64,000 nucleotides of DNA from Flavobacterium sp. ACN6 (GCF_002304005.1 NZ_MRCQ01000009.1:124001-188000), one strand, 5' to 3'. Numbered from the stretch's first letter, positions 7,036 through 17,048 are shown. Notes: generated by a model from the sequence alone, not told the origin. Made by a program: numbers and translations.

Positions 7036-10000
7036 ATGCAAAGTCCGTCTTTCTCTATTTATGATGCTTCTGCAGGATCAGGAAAGACTTATACTCTGGT
7101 AAAAGAATACCTGAAAATTATTCTTTCTTCTCCAAAAAACGATGCCTATCGAAATATTCTTGCCATAACTTTTACCAATAAAGCGGTTCATGAAATGAAA
7201 AGCCGTATTGTTGGAAGTTTATCTGAATTTGCAAAAGATGATCCTTCTTTAAAAGCTGCAGATCTAATGGAAGATCTTTCGCGCGATACCGGACTTTCAA
7301 TTATCAAAATTAAAACCAAATCGCAGCAGATTATTAAGCACTTAATTCATAATTATGCTGCTTTTGATATTTCTACCATTGATAAATTTACCCATAAAGT
7401 TATTCGTGCTTTTGCACATGATTTAAATCTTCCAATGACTTTTGAGGTTACGCTTGATACCGAGAATTTATTGGTTGAAGCTGTTGATGCTATTATTGCT
7501 CAAGCGGGAGAAGATGAAACATTGACAAAATTACTCATCGATTTTACAATGGAAAAAACCGATGATGATAAAAGCTGGGATGTTTCTCGTGAGATTCTGG
7601 ATACGGGAAGATTGGTTTTGAATGAAAATAATCGAAATGAGATTTTGCATTTTCAAGACAAAAGCATTGAAGAGTTTGTTGAGATTAAACAAAAAATGCA
7701 GGCGCTTTGCAAAGAATTAGAATCTAAGAATGAAGCATTGGCTTCTAACGCAATTGAATTAATTGATAAAAACGGAATTGATTCAAAATCATTTTCCAGA
7801 GGAACTTTTCCGAATCATTTAGAAAGTATTCGAGATGGAAAGTTTAATCCAAAGAATAAAACCTTTCATGAATTTGAGGATATTGCAATTAACAAAACGG
7901 CAAAAGACCGAGCGTTAATAGAAAATATTATTCCCGAACTGCTTCAAATGTTAAAAGAGGTTTATCAAAATTTTGAAAAAAGAGATTTTTATAAAGCCTT
8001 CTTAAAAAATATTACGCCGCTTTCATTGCTGAATACAGTAAGTAATGAGTTGGCAAAAATTCAATCGGAACAAAATATATTATCGATTTCAGAATTCAAT
8101 GCTATTATTCATAGGGAAATTCAAAATCAGCCGGCGCCATTTATTTATGAGCGTTTAGGAGAGCGTTACCGTCATTTTTTTATTGATGAATTTCAGGATA
8201 CATCAGAAATGCAATGGCAGAACTTAATTCCTTTAATTGATAATTCGCTTTCGGGGTTAGATGATTATGGAAATAAAGGAACGCTGATGATTGTGGGAGA
8301 TCCAAAGCAGTCTATCTATCGCTGGCGCGGCGGAAAAGCAGAGCAGTTTATAGAATTAAGTAAAGATGTAAATCCGTTTAATAATCCAGATAAAGCAATC
8401 AAGCATTTAAATACCAATTATCGCAGTTTTAGCGAAGTTATTGATTTTAACAATGCTTTTTTTAAATTGATTTCCGCGGAATTTTCAAATGAAGATTATA
8501 AAGATTTGTATGAAAATCATAGTTTTCAAAATACAAATTCAAAAAAAGGCGGTTATGTAAATATTTCTTTTCTTCCAATTGTAGATAAAAATGAATTTCT
8601 TGATGAAGACGAGGTTGTAGAAAAATCGGATTTGTATGTTTTGGCGACTTTAAATACAATTCAGGAAGTGGTTAGGCAGGGTTTTGAATATAAAGATATT
8701 GTGATTCTGACCCGAAAAAGAGATCAAGGAATTGCAATCGCGAATTATTTAACCGAACAGGGGATTCCGCTTTTGTCTTCGGAAACCTTGATGATTCAAA
8801 ATGCAGCAGAAGTTCGTTTGGTTATTCATTTACTTCGATACTTAAATAACAGTGCAAATTTAGAAGCGAAAGCTAATTTTTTGCATTTCTTGGCTTCAAA
8901 TACAGATTTGAATACGCCTGTTCATGATTTTATTGCAAAAGGAATGAGTTACAGGTTGGAAAAAGAATTCGAAGAGTGGCTTTTGACTTTTGATGTTTCT
9001 TTTTCATTTGAAGATGTTCGGAAAAAATCTTTATATGAAGCAGTTGAAATTATTATTTCGAAGTTTATTCTGCCTTCGGAAGGAAATGCTTATGTGCAGT
9101 TTTTTTTAGATATTGTTTTAGAACGAGATATTAGAAATCAATCTGGAGTCGCAGATTTTTTAGTTTTCTGGGATAAGAATGCTCATAAATTTAGTATTCC
9201 TTCTCCAGAAGGGAACAACGCAGTTCGAATTATGACCATTCATAAATCGAAAGGATTGGAATTTCCCGTTGTAATTATGCCTTTTGCTGACGAAGATTAT
9301 AATCGAAAACCAAAAGATAAATTATGGCTCGACACTGAAGAAACCGATTTAGGTGTTCCGAAAGCGCTGGTTGATAACAGTAGTGTTGTTGAAAGTTTTG
9401 GTGAAAGTGCTTCGGCGGTCTTTAATTTGAAAAAACAAGAAGAATTATTAGATAATATAAATGTTTTATACGTGGCTCTAACGCGCGCAGAAGAACAATT
9501 GTATGTGATTTCCCAATCGCTGAAGGCAAAAAACGATGGAGAATATCCAAATAATATGGCTTCCTTTTTTATTAAGTTTTTGATCAATGAAGGTGTTTAT
9601 GATGAGGAGAAATTGAATTATGAATTCGGTGATAAAATGAGGCTTTCAAAAAATACAAAAACAGTCGATTTGGTAAAATCAATTCCAATTGTAAAAGAAG
9701 TCTTAAATCCTAAAAGTATTAAGATTGCACAGCGCGAAGCTTTGATGTGGGGAACACATCAGCAGGAAGCAATTTCTTATGGGAATATTGTTCATGAGAT
9801 TTTGGCGTTTGTAAAAGATAAGTCAGATATTGATTTAGCGGTAACAAAAGCTCTCGAAAATGGATTGATAACCTACGACCAAGTTGATATGGTATTGCAG
9901 ACCTTGCGTGAAATTGTAAATCATCCTGAATTAGCTCTTTGTTTTGATGGAAATCATACGGTTTTGAACGAGCAGACAATTGTGCAAAAAGAAGGAAGAA

Positions 10001-10194
10001 TTTTAAAACCGGATAGAGTTGTGTTTTTAGAAAGCAAAGAAGCTTTTTTATTAGATTATAAAACAGGGGCTGTGAATAGTAAATATCAGCAGCAAATTCA
10101 AGAATATCAAGATGCAATTGAAGATTTGGGATACAAAGTGTTAAAAAAGGCATTGGTATATATAGGGTCGGAAATTGAAGTGGTAAATTTGTGA
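7036..10194 (+). CDS. UvrD/RecB-like helicase-nuclease, AddA type
   Basis: Subunit of a double-strand-break processing exonuclease/helicase. The 1052-aa protein has all UvrD-family motifs in order: Walker A DASAGSGKTYT near residue 10, IDEFQDTSEMQW, VGDPKQSIYRWRGG, NYRS, TIHKSKGLEFPVV and YVALTRAEEQLY. A C-terminal PD-(D/E)XK nuclease follows, seen as GNIVHEILA and LLDYKTG...QIQEYQ. The ATG at 7036 is chosen because the upstream in-frame extension gives an unlikely N-terminus. The AddB-like partner lies at 13114, separated by kbl and an ompA-type gene. Confidence 0.88.
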   Translation: MQSPSFSIYDASAGSGKTYTLVKEYLKIILSSPKNDAYRNILAITFTNKAVHEMKSRIVGSLSEFAKDDPSLKAADLMEDLSRDTGLSIIKIKTKSQQIIKHLIHNYAAFDISTIDKFTHKVIRAFAHDLNLPMTFEVTLDTENLLVEAVDAIIAQAGEDETLTKLLIDFTMEKTDDDKSWDVSREILDTGRLVLNENNRNEILHFQDKSIEEFVEIKQKMQALCKELESKNEALASNAIELIDKNGIDSKSFSRGTFPNHLESIRDGKFNPKNKTFHEFEDIAINKTAKDRALIENIIPELLQMLKEVYQNFEKRDFYKAFLKNITPLSLLNTVSNELAKIQSEQNILSISEFNAIIHREIQNQPAPFIYERLGERYRHFFIDEFQDTSEMQWQNLIPLIDNSLSGLDDYGNKGTLMIVGDPKQSIYRWRGGKAEQFIELSKDVNPFNNPDKAIKHLNTNYRSFSEVIDFNNAFFKLISAEFSNEDYKDLYENHSFQNTNSKKGGYVNISFLPIVDKNEFLDEDEVVEKSDLYVLATLNTIQEVVRQGFEYKDIVILTRKRDQGIAIANYLTEQGIPLLSSETLMIQNAAEVRLVIHLLRYLNNSANLEAKANFLHFLASNTDLNTPVHDFIAKGMSYRLEKEFEEWLLTFDVSFSFEDVRKKSLYEAVEIIISKFILPSEGNAYVQFFLDIVLERDIRNQSGVADFLVFWDKNAHKFSIPSPEGNNAVRIMTIHKSKGLEFPVVIMPFADEDYNRKPKDKLWLDTEETDLGVPKALVDNSSVVESFGESASAVFNLKKQEELLDNINVLYVALTRAEEQLYVISQSLKAKNDGEYPNNMASFFIKFLINEGVYDEEKLNYEFGDKMRLSKNTKTVDLVKSIPIVKEVLNPKSIKIAQREALMWGTHQQEAISYGNIVHEILAFVKDKSDIDLAVTKALENGLITYDQVDMVLQTLREIVNHPELALCFDGNHTVLNEQTIVQKEGRILKPDRVVFLESKEAFLLDYKTGAVNSKYQQQIQEYQDAIEDLGYKVLKKALVYIGSEIEVVNL

Positions 10195-10276
10195 AAAAAT
10201 TAATCAGATGTTAAAGAAATAACGAAGCTTTATTTTGGTTAAGTTGTTAATTTTTAACGTTTTAAATATATAAAAA

Positions 10277-11470
10277 ATGTACGGTAAAATTAAAGAACAT
10301 CTGCAAAGTGAGTTGCAGACCATAGAAGAAAATGGAATTTTCAAAAAAGAACGAATTATTACATCACCTCAAGGTGCTGAGATTAAAATTTCAACTGGTG
10401 AAACAGTTTTAAATTTTTGTGCTAATAATTATTTAGGGCTTTCATCACATCCAGAAGTAGTTCAGGCGGCGAAAGATGCTATGGATACTCATGGTTTCGG
10501 AATGTCTTCTGTTCGTTTTATCTGCGGTACACAGGATATTCATAAAACATTAGAGCAAAAAATAGCTGATTTTTACGGTACAGAGGATACTATTTTATAT
10601 GCGGCGGCTTTTGATGCAAACGGAGGTGTTTTTGAGCCATTACTTGGTGAAAATGATGCAATTATTTCGGATAGTTTAAATCATGCTTCTATTATTGATG
10701 GCGTTCGTCTTTGTAAAGCGGCACGCTATCGCTATGAGAATAACAATATGCAAGATCTAGAACAACAGTTAATTAAGGCTAATGAAGCTGGAACTCGTTT
10801 TAAATTAATTGTAACAGATGGTGTTTTCTCTATGGACGGCTTAGTGGCGCCACTTGATAAAATTTGTGATCTAGCAGATAAATACGATGCAATGGTAATG
10901 GTAGATGAATGCCATGCTGCAGGATTTATTGGTGCTACAGGAAAAGGAACTCTTGAGGCAAAGGGAGTGATGGGGAGAGTGGATATTATTACAGGAACTC
11001 TTGGTAAAGCTTTAGGAGGTGCAATGGGAGGATATACTACAGCAAAGAAAGAGATAATTGAGTTGCTTCGTCAAAGATCAAGACCATATTTGTTTTCAAA
11101 TTCTTTAGCGCCTGCAATTGTTGGAGCTTCAATTAAAGTTTTTGAATTATTAGAAAAAGATACCACATTACGCGATAAACTGGAGTGGAATACCAACTAT
11201 TTTAAAGATGGAATGAAAAAGGCTGGTTTTGACATTATAGATGGAGATTCTGCAATTGTTCCTGTTATGTTATATGACGCAAAATTGTCACAAACTATGG
11301 CAGATGAACTTTTGAAACAAGGAATTTATGTTATTGGTTTCTTTTTTCCGGTTGTGCCGAAAGAAAAGGCCAGAATACGCGTCCAGCTGTCTGCAGCGCA
11401 TGAAAAAGAACACTTGGATAAGGCGATTAATGCCTTCACAGTTGTCGGTAAAATGTTAAAAGTTATATAA
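10277..11470 (+). CDS. kbl: Glycine C-acetyltransferase (2-amino-3-ketobutyrate CoA ligase)
   Basis: A PLP enzyme that converts 2-amino-3-oxobutyrate plus CoA to glycine and acetyl-CoA, the second step of threonine breakdown through threonine dehydrogenase. It is 397 aa and belongs to the alpha-oxoamine synthase family. Key motifs are [25 protein letters not shown] with the cofactor-binding Asp and His, and TLGKALGG with the PLP lysine. Related enzymes (BioF, serine palmitoyltransferase) are alternatives, but near-continuous Kbl-like motifs favour kbl. No threonine dehydrogenase gene is adjacent. Confidence 0.9.
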   Translation: MYGKIKEHLQSELQTIEENGIFKKERIITSPQGAEIKISTGETVLNFCANNYLGLSSHPEVVQAAKDAMDTHGFGMSSVRFICGTQDIHKTLEQKIADFYGTEDTILYAAAFDANGGVFEPLLGENDAIISDSLNHASIIDGVRLCKAARYRYENNNMQDLEQQLIKANEAGTRFKLIVTDGVFSMDGLVAPLDKICDLADKYDAMVMVDECHAAGFIGATGKGTLEAKGVMGRVDIITGTLGKALGGAMGGYTTAKKEIIELLRQRSRPYLFSNSLAPAIVGASIKVFELLEKDTTLRDKLEWNTNYFKDGMKKAGFDIIDGDSAIVPVMLYDAKLSQTMADELLKQGIYVIGFFFPVVPKEKARIRVQLSAAHEKEHLDKAINAFTVVGKMLKVI

Positions 11471-11515
11471 TTACCACTTTGGTCAAATTTTTGTAGGTTT
11501 TTTTTAACATTTCAT

Positions 11516-11546
11516 TTTGTATTTAAAAAATTTGGTGTTACTTTTG
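11516..11546 (+). promoter_or_regulatory. Strong Bacteroidota-type promoter of the OmpA gene
   Basis: TTTG at 11516-11519 and TACTTTTG at 11539-11546 are separated by 19 bp. This matches the TTTG-N19-TAnnTTTG primary sigma consensus of the phylum. The expected start site leaves about 30 bases of leader before the ATG at 11584. Confidence 0.8.
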
Positions 11547-11583
11547 CTTGTAATTAACTAAATTGTAATTAAAAAAATTAAGT

Positions 11584-13050
11584 ATGAAACATCTTAACAA
11601 ACTTTTAGTTGCTGTGTTGATGGCGATGGGTTTAAGTTCTCACGCACAAGACAGTAACAATCCATGGGCGATCTCTTTCGGGGTTAATGCTGTGGATACC
11701 AGAACTAGTGCAAGTCCGGACCATGTTGACTTTTTTCCTGCACACTTTTCTCAGCCATTTGATGCAAAAGATAACTGGAATATTCTTCCTTCTTTATCTT
11801 ACATTGGAGTGTCTAGATATGTTGGGAGCGGTTTCTCTGTAGGTTTACAAGGATCTGTGAATAAAATCGACAAGTATGTTACTTTTAATCCATCTGCTGC
11901 AGGTAGTGATGGAAGAGGTATGGTTGTAACTAATCCTGGTGACTTAATGTACTACGGAATTGATGCTACTATCAAATACAGCTTCCAAGAATTAATCAAA
12001 TCTAAAGTGATTGATCCTTCGTTATCTGTTGGTGGAGGTTATACTTTCTTCGGAGATAGCAGTTACGGAACTGTTAATCCAGGTGCTGGTATTACTTTCT
12101 GGTTTACAGATGCTATTGGTCTTGAGTTAGCTACAAGATACAAATGGTCTGTTAGTGGTGATAGAGAAGATGCAGCTGGTGTTCCAGATGCTCCATCTCA
12201 CTTCCAACACACTGCAGGTTTAGTTTTCAAATTCGGAGGTAAAGATACTGACGGAGACGGAATCTATGACAAAGACGATGCTTGTCCAGATGTTGCTGGT
12301 TTAAAACAATTCAACGGATGTCCTGATACTGACGGAGACGGAATCGTTGATGCTTCTGACGCTTGTCCAGATGTATTCGGTTTAGCAGCTTTAAACGGTT
12401 GTCCTGATACTGACGGAGACGGAATTGCTGATAAAGATGATGCTTGTCCAGATGTTGCTGGTTTAGCTGCTTTAAAAGGTTGTCCTGATACTGATGGAGA
12501 CGGAATCGCTGATAAAGACGATAAATGTCCTACAGTTGCTGGTCCTAAAGAAAACGGTGGTTGCCCATTCTTAGATGCTGATAAAGATGGTGTTGCTGAT
12601 AAAGATGATGACTGTCCAACAGTTTATGGTCCTGCAAGTAACAGAGGATGTCCAGAAGTAACTTCTGAAGCATTAGAAGATCTTAAAGTTCAAGCTAGAG
12701 CAATCTACTTCAACTCAGGAAAAGCTACTTTCAAATCAGGAGACAAAGAAACTCCAGCAAGATTAGACGCTATTAAAGAAATCCTTAAAAACTATCCAAA
12801 CGCGAAATTCAGCATTGAAGGTCACACAGATAGCGATGGTTCTGATAAATTGAACCAAAAACTTTCTGAAGATAGAGCTGCTGCTGTTATGAACGCTTTG
12901 ATCGAAAGAGGAGTAAATGTTGATAACTTAGTATCTAAAGGTTTTGGTGAGTCTCAACCAGTTGCAAGCAACAAAACTGCTGCAGGTAAAGCTCAAAACA
13001 GAAGAACAGAAATTAGACACATTGGTTCTAAATACCAAGGTAAAATCTAA
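11584..13050 (+). CDS. OmpA-family outer membrane protein with TSP3 repeats
   Basis: A 488-aa secreted protein with signal peptide (cleavage after SSHAQ or nearby). An N-terminal beta-barrel-like domain spans about residues 25-215. Then come five thrombospondin type 3 Ca-binding repeats ([17 protein letters not shown]...NGCP, about 220-360). The C-terminal OmpA peptidoglycan-binding domain carries IEGHTDSDG and LSEDRAAAV, with NRRTEI near the end. It probably links the outer membrane to peptidoglycan. It has a strong promoter and its own terminator, so it is likely abundantly expressed. At DNA level the TSP3 units at 12241-12650 are near-identical tandem repeats. Confidence 0.92.
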   Translation: MKHLNKLLVAVLMAMGLSSHAQDSNNPWAISFGVNAVDTRTSASPDHVDFFPAHFSQPFDAKDNWNILPSLSYIGVSRYVGSGFSVGLQGSVNKIDKYVTFNPSAAGSDGRGMVVTNPGDLMYYGIDATIKYSFQELIKSKVIDPSLSVGGGYTFFGDSSYGTVNPGAGITFWFTDAIGLELATRYKWSVSGDREDAAGVPDAPSHFQHTAGLVFKFGGKDTDGDGIYDKDDACPDVAGLKQFNGCPDTDGDGIVDASDACPDVFGLAALNGCPDTDGDGIADKDDACPDVAGLAALKGCPDTDGDGIADKDDKCPTVAGPKENGGCPFLDADKDGVADKDDDCPTVYGPASNRGCPEVTSEALEDLKVQARAIYFNSGKATFKSGDKETPARLDAIKEILKNYPNAKFSIEGHTDSDGSDKLNQKLSEDRAAAVMNALIERGVNVDNLVSKGFGESQPVASNKTAAGKAQNRRTEIRHIGSKYQGKI

Positions 13051-13071
13051 TTTACTTTCTAAATAAAAAGG

Positions 13072-13103
13072 AAAAGCCATTCTTAATTGAATGGCTTTTT
13101 TTA
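13072..13103 (+). terminator. Terminator after the OmpA gene
   Basis: AAAAGCCATTC and GAATGGCTTTT form an 11-bp perfect stem with a six-base loop and a T run. An alternative upstream start of the next gene (TTG at 13087) would lie inside this hairpin and is rejected. Confidence 0.9.
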
Positions 13104-13113
13104 TTTTTATACT

Positions 13114-15876
13114 ATGATAAATACTTCTTTTCTTCAAAAAATTGCTGGTGTCGTAATTCAAGATTATGCGGAGAAACTGTCTCAAATAACGATAATTCTT
13201 CCTAACAAAAGAGCTAAAGTTTTTTTGATTGATGCTCTTAAAAAGGAAACTAATAAAACTATTATTGCTCCTGAAATTACTAGTATTGAAGATTTTGTGC
13301 AAGACGTCGCGTCCATACGTTCTATAGATTCAATTGAACTTTTATTTGAATTCTATGAAGTTTATTTATCGATTACCGAAAAAAAGAATCAGCAGTCATT
13401 TGAGTTATTTGCTAACTGGGCAAAAACGCTGTTGCAGGATTTTAATGAAATTGATCGTTATCTTTTAGATCCTTCGCATGTTTTATCCTATCTGAAAGAT
13501 ATTGAGGATATAAAAAAATGGGGACTGGAAGTAGATCAAAAAACAAAACTTCTAGAAAATTATATTGATTTCTGGAAATTACTTCCCTTGTATTATGATT
13601 CCCTCTATAATCATTTGTTGTTTAAATCTATAGGCTACCAAGGTTTGGTATATAGAGAGGCTGTAAATAATTTGAATCATTTCTCAAATACAATTGGCAA
13701 TCGTATTTTTATTTTTGCAGGATTTAATGCTCTTAACGCTGCAGAGGAAAAAATAGTACAGCATTTATTAGCTTTAGATCAGGCTAAAATTTATTGGGAT
13801 GCTGACCAAACTTTCCTAAATGATCCTTATCATGATGCCGGACTTTTTTTAAGACGTTTTAAAGAGAGTTGGAAACATTACAAATCAAATATTTTTGAAT
13901 GGATTGTAGATGATTTTTCGCAGTCAAAAAATATTCAGATTATTGGAACTCCTAAAACAATTGGGCAGGCAAAATTAACGGGAAGTATAATTGAAAATTT
14001 AATTGATCAAGACCCTGGCACATCTTTAGATAAAGTAGCCGTCGTGCTTGGTGAAGAGAATTTATTAGTTCCGGTTCTATATTCGCTTCCTTCTTCTGTT
14101 GGATTTTTGAATATCACGATGGGATATTCGGGAAAAAATAATCCATCTCAAATTTTGGTTGCTAAGTTATTTAAAATGCATACTAATGCACTTTCTCGTA
14201 AAGGAGGCAGTTATGTTTTTTATTATAAAGATGTGCTGGATGTTTTAACGCATCCTTTAGTTGAGCCTTATGCAAATGCTCAGGCGTTAGTAAAAATTAT
14301 TAAAGAGAATAATTATACTTTTATTACGCATTATAAAATTTTGGAACTTCATTCTAATCCTTCTTCCTTTTTTGATCTCTTATTTGAAAAATGGGAAAGT
14401 GGTTCTGTTGCTGTTTTAAAGAATATTTCGGCTTTGCTTATTGCAATTAAAGAACATTTTAGCAACGATAATGAACAAGAGAAAATTGCAAAGGCATTTG
14501 TTTATGGGGTTTTTAAAGTAATTAATAAACTTATAAATTACTATTCAAAACACAACCATATCGATAATATTGATACACTTCATGCTATTTATAAACAGAT
14601 TATAGATCTTGCCGAAGTATCTTTTGAAGGTGAGCCGTTAAGAGGCTTGCAGATTATGGGGGTTTTGGAAAGCCGTGTTTTAGATTTTGAAACCGTTATT
14701 ATAACGTCAATGAATGAAGGCAAATTCCCTGCTGGAAAATCTCAGAATTCTTTTATCCCGTATGATGTAAAACGCGAATTAGGTCTTCCGACTTTTAAGG
14801 AAAAAGATGCAATTTATACGTATCACTTTTATCATTTACTGCAAAGGGCAAAGAATATTTATCTAATTTATAATACTGAAAACGACGGACTAGATGCGGG
14901 TGAAAGAAGCCGTTTCATCACCCAATTAGAAGTAGAAAAACAAAGAAAGCATAATATCACTTTCGATATTTATAATCCAGTGCTTCCAAATACCGCTTAC
15001 GAACCTATTTCTGTTACGAAATCGGAAGCAGTTATGGAACGTTTGAAAGAAATAGCCGCAACAGGTTTTTCTCCGTCGGCATTAACGAGTTACATTCGGA
15101 ATCCGATTGATTTTTATTTTCAAAAAATACTGCGAATTCGTGAAGTGGAAGAAGTAGAAGAAAATATCGCTTTAAATACTTTGGGAACTATTATCCATGA
15201 AACTTTGAAAGCTTTATACGAGCCTTTTATTGGGAAATTTATTGCTGAAAATGATCTTTTAAATTGTTTTAAATTATTGGATGATGAAGTTTTAAAGCAA
15301 TTTAAATTAGTTTACAAAGAGGGAGAAATCAAGAAAGGACGAAATCTTTTGGCTTTTGAAGTTGCGAAACGAAATGTTGCCAATTTCTTAAGAATGGAAC
15401 TAGAATCCATAAAAAATGATGAGGCGATTCAGATCATTGCTTTGGAACAGACTTTTCAACGCGAATTTGTTCATCCGAAACTGCCTTTTCCGGTTTTGAT
15501 TAAGGGAAATGTCGATCGTATTGAGCGACGTGACGGGAAAATTAGAATTATCGACTATAAGACGGGAAAATTAGAAAAAGCGAGTGTAGTGCTGAAAACA
15601 TGGAATGGTTTAACACAGGAGCTTAAAAACGATAAAATTATCCAAGTATTGGCGTATGCATATATGTTTGAGAAAGAAGCTGGAAATCTGCCAATTGAAG
15701 TGGGGATTATTTCATTTAAAAATTTAAAATCTGGTTTCCTGCCTTTTGGGTTTAAAGAAGAGAAAGAGTTAAATACAACCGTAACACCCGAAATGTTAAA
15801 TTCTTATCTAGATGAAATTGCTAATTTGTTAGCCGAAATTTTTAATCCTGCTATCCCTTTCGAGGAAAAAATATAA
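13114..15876 (+). CDS. AddB-like PD-(D/E)XK nuclease / inactivated helicase
   Basis: Probable partner of the AddA-like protein at 7036 in break resection. The 920-aa protein starts with a helicase-like half in which the Walker A is degenerate (IILPNKRAKVFLIDAL), as in AddB. It ends with a PD-(D/E)XK nuclease: SPSALTSYIRNP near residue 650, LGTIIHETLKALY, and IDYKTGKLE in the catalytic core. The AddB iron-sulfur cysteine normally found in the S..Y...CP motif is Asn here (RNP), so the cluster is probably absent. The ATG at 13114 is used because the upstream TTG lies in a terminator stem. Confidence 0.82.
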   Translation: MINTSFLQKIAGVVIQDYAEKLSQITIILPNKRAKVFLIDALKKETNKTIIAPEITSIEDFVQDVASIRSIDSIELLFEFYEVYLSITEKKNQQSFELFANWAKTLLQDFNEIDRYLLDPSHVLSYLKDIEDIKKWGLEVDQKTKLLENYIDFWKLLPLYYDSLYNHLLFKSIGYQGLVYREAVNNLNHFSNTIGNRIFIFAGFNALNAAEEKIVQHLLALDQAKIYWDADQTFLNDPYHDAGLFLRRFKESWKHYKSNIFEWIVDDFSQSKNIQIIGTPKTIGQAKLTGSIIENLIDQDPGTSLDKVAVVLGEENLLVPVLYSLPSSVGFLNITMGYSGKNNPSQILVAKLFKMHTNALSRKGGSYVFYYKDVLDVLTHPLVEPYANAQALVKIIKENNYTFITHYKILELHSNPSSFFDLLFEKWESGSVAVLKNISALLIAIKEHFSNDNEQEKIAKAFVYGVFKVINKLINYYSKHNHIDNIDTLHAIYKQIIDLAEVSFEGEPLRGLQIMGVLESRVLDFETVIITSMNEGKFPAGKSQNSFIPYDVKRELGLPTFKEKDAIYTYHFYHLLQRAKNIYLIYNTENDGLDAGERSRFITQLEVEKQRKHNITFDIYNPVLPNTAYEPISVTKSEAVMERLKEIAATGFSPSALTSYIRNPIDFYFQKILRIREVEEVEENIALNTLGTIIHETLKALYEPFIGKFIAENDLLNCFKLLDDEVLKQFKLVYKEGEIKKGRNLLAFEVAKRNVANFLRMELESIKNDEAIQIIALEQTFQREFVHPKLPFPVLIKGNVDRIERRDGKIRIIDYKTGKLEKASVVLKTWNGLTQELKNDKIIQVLAYAYMFEKEAGNLPIEVGIISFKNLKSGFLPFGFKEEKELNTTVTPEMLNSYLDEIANLLAEIFNPAIPFEEKI

Positions 15877-15959
15877 ATTGCTTTATCAGAAAATTTCAAA
15901 ACATATTCGAATTCTATAAGACAACTTTAATTATAAATTTAGTTGTTTCTGTTCTTGCG

Positions 15960-16178
15960 TTGTTTTTCGGAAGCGTTAATTATTTTTTATTTTTGTTCGT
16001 TACAATTGGTTTTTTGTCAAGTCTTGGCTTTAAAGAATTATACCGTAAAAACGAATATTGGTTTTATGCTAATAACGGAATTTCAAAAAACAAACTTATT
16101 TTTTATAGTTTTTTAATGAATGCTTTTGTTGTTGTTCTGGCGGGAATTGTATTAATCTTTATTCAAAAAATATATTGA
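15960..16178 (+). CDS. Small membrane protein of an ABC module; true start unclear
   Basis: A 72-aa highly hydrophobic protein that overlaps the downstream ABC ATPase by 4 bp. It is probably the membrane partner or a remnant of it. The first standard start codon, TTG at 15960, falls inside a transmembrane segment. The frame stays open upstream to about 15876 and encodes FEFYKTTLIINLVVSVLAL, which completes that helix, but it lacks ATG, GTG or TTG. A TTG at 15878 in another frame (LLYQKIS) would join this frame if one base of the A runs near 15891-15900 were removed. So the gene either uses a rare start codon or carries a +1 frameshift or sequence error. Confidence 0.6.
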   Translation: MFFGSVNYFLFLFVTIGFLSSLGFKELYRKNEYWFYANNGISKNKLIFYSFLMNAFVVVLAGIVLIFIQKIY

Positions 16179-16849
16179 AAAAACATATTCTCGAGATTAG
16201 CGGTATTCAAAAGAAGTTTAAAAATAGGTTTATACTTTCAGATATTTACTTGAAAATTGAAACAGGTAATATTGTAGGTTTGCTAGGGCATAACGGTTCT
16301 GGTAAATCAACTTTACTAAAAATTGCATGCGGCAATTTAGCGGCTTTAGACAAAAGCATATTTATTGATGGAATTTCAAAAAATAATTCTTCAGATTTGG
16401 TAAATGAAATTAGTTATCTGTGTCAAGATCAATTTGTTCCAAATCATTTGTCCGTAGTAAGGACAATTATGTTATCAGTCGATAAACAAAAAGCAATTCT
16501 TTTTTGTGAAGATGGTTTTCTCAAACCTCTTTTAAAAGAAAAAATTAAGAATCTATCGTTTGGAGAATTGCGTTATCTCCAAGTAAAATTGATTCTTTTT
16601 AATACTTCTAAATTTGTTCTTCTGGACGAACCTTTTAGTGGATTGTCTCCTAAAATGATTGAAATTATATCGCAGTTAATTAAAGAAAATTCCGAAGAAA
16701 AAGGAATTATTATAACAGATCATCAATATGAAAATGTTATGAAAATTTCAACAGGTTTGTTATTGTTGAAAGAAGGCAAGTTGCATAAAATCAATGGAAA
16801 AGACGAACTTATACAAAAAGGTTATCTGACAAGTTCGTCTCTTCAATAG
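16175..16849 (+). CDS. ABC transporter ATP-binding protein
   Basis: A 224-aa ABC ATPase. Motifs: Walker A GHNGSGKST (about residues 38-46), signature LSFGELR, Walker B FVLLDEPFSGLS and switch His in ITDHQ. The start is TTG, overlapping the stop of the small membrane protein, so the two are translationally coupled. The substrate is unknown. Because the membrane partner is very small, this may be a reduced export or immunity-type system rather than a standard importer. It is followed by a convergent tiny gene at 16857-17000. Confidence 0.88.
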   Translation: MKKHILEISGIQKKFKNRFILSDIYLKIETGNIVGLLGHNGSGKSTLLKIACGNLAALDKSIFIDGISKNNSSDLVNEISYLCQDQFVPNHLSVVRTIMLSVDKQKAILFCEDGFLKPLLKEKIKNLSFGELRYLQVKLILFNTSKFVLLDEPFSGLSPKMIEIISQLIKENSEEKGIIITDHQYENVMKISTGLLLLKEGKLHKINGKDELIQKGYLTSSSLQ

Positions 16850-16856
16850 GTTGTTT

Positions 16857-17000
16857 TTAACTGAATATTTTTTTGAAAAAACCTCTCTTGGTCTTATCTC
16901 CAGAATTTGTGGTATTGATGTTTCCGTTTTCAATACGAAATCTTCTAAATTTCTCCAGTTTTACATTTAGGTCAAAGCGTAATTCGTCAACAGTTTTCAT
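16857..17000 (-). CDS. Tiny basic protein divergent from roadblock operon, copy 2
   Basis: A 47-aa ORF, too short for most gene callers. It begins MKTVDELRFDLNVKLEKFRR, continues with FRIENGN and ends with KRGFFKKIFS. It has a matching promoter: TAGATTTG at 17017-17024 and TTG about 21 bp upstream of that. It lies divergent to the second roadblock/LC7 pair, exactly as the 71-aa gene at 5955 does to the first. The two share a D..V..[KR][ML]..F.[KR][LF]RI helix and a K[GR].FK.I ending. No membrane segment or signal is present. A role with the roadblock proteins is inferred from context. Confidence 0.65.
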   Translation of the reverse strand: MKTVDELRFDLNVKLEKFRRFRIENGNINTTNSGDKTKRGFFKKIFS

Positions 17001-17016
17001 TTGAATAAATTTTTTA

Positions 17017-17048
17017 CAAATCTATATAAAAACTTTTGGGTAATGCAA
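17017..17048 (-). promoter_or_regulatory. Promoter of the 47-aa gene
   Basis: On the minus strand TAGATTTG (17017-17024) fits TAnnTTTG and a TTG lies at 17046-17048, 21 bp upstream. The predicted leader is about 10 bases. This supports the tiny ORF as a real gene. Confidence 0.6.

Noticed and set aside
9719-10153. A 144-aa minus-strand ORF inside the AddA-like gene.
   Set aside because: It overlaps the conserved nuclease domain and has a composition typical of the reverse of a real gene.
12241-12650. CRISPR-like repeat array.
   Set aside because: The repeats are in frame and encode TSP3 Ca-binding units of the OmpA protein.
13087-13113. Upstream TTG start for the AddB-like gene.
   Set aside because: It lies in the stem of the terminator of the preceding gene; the ATG at 13114 is normal.
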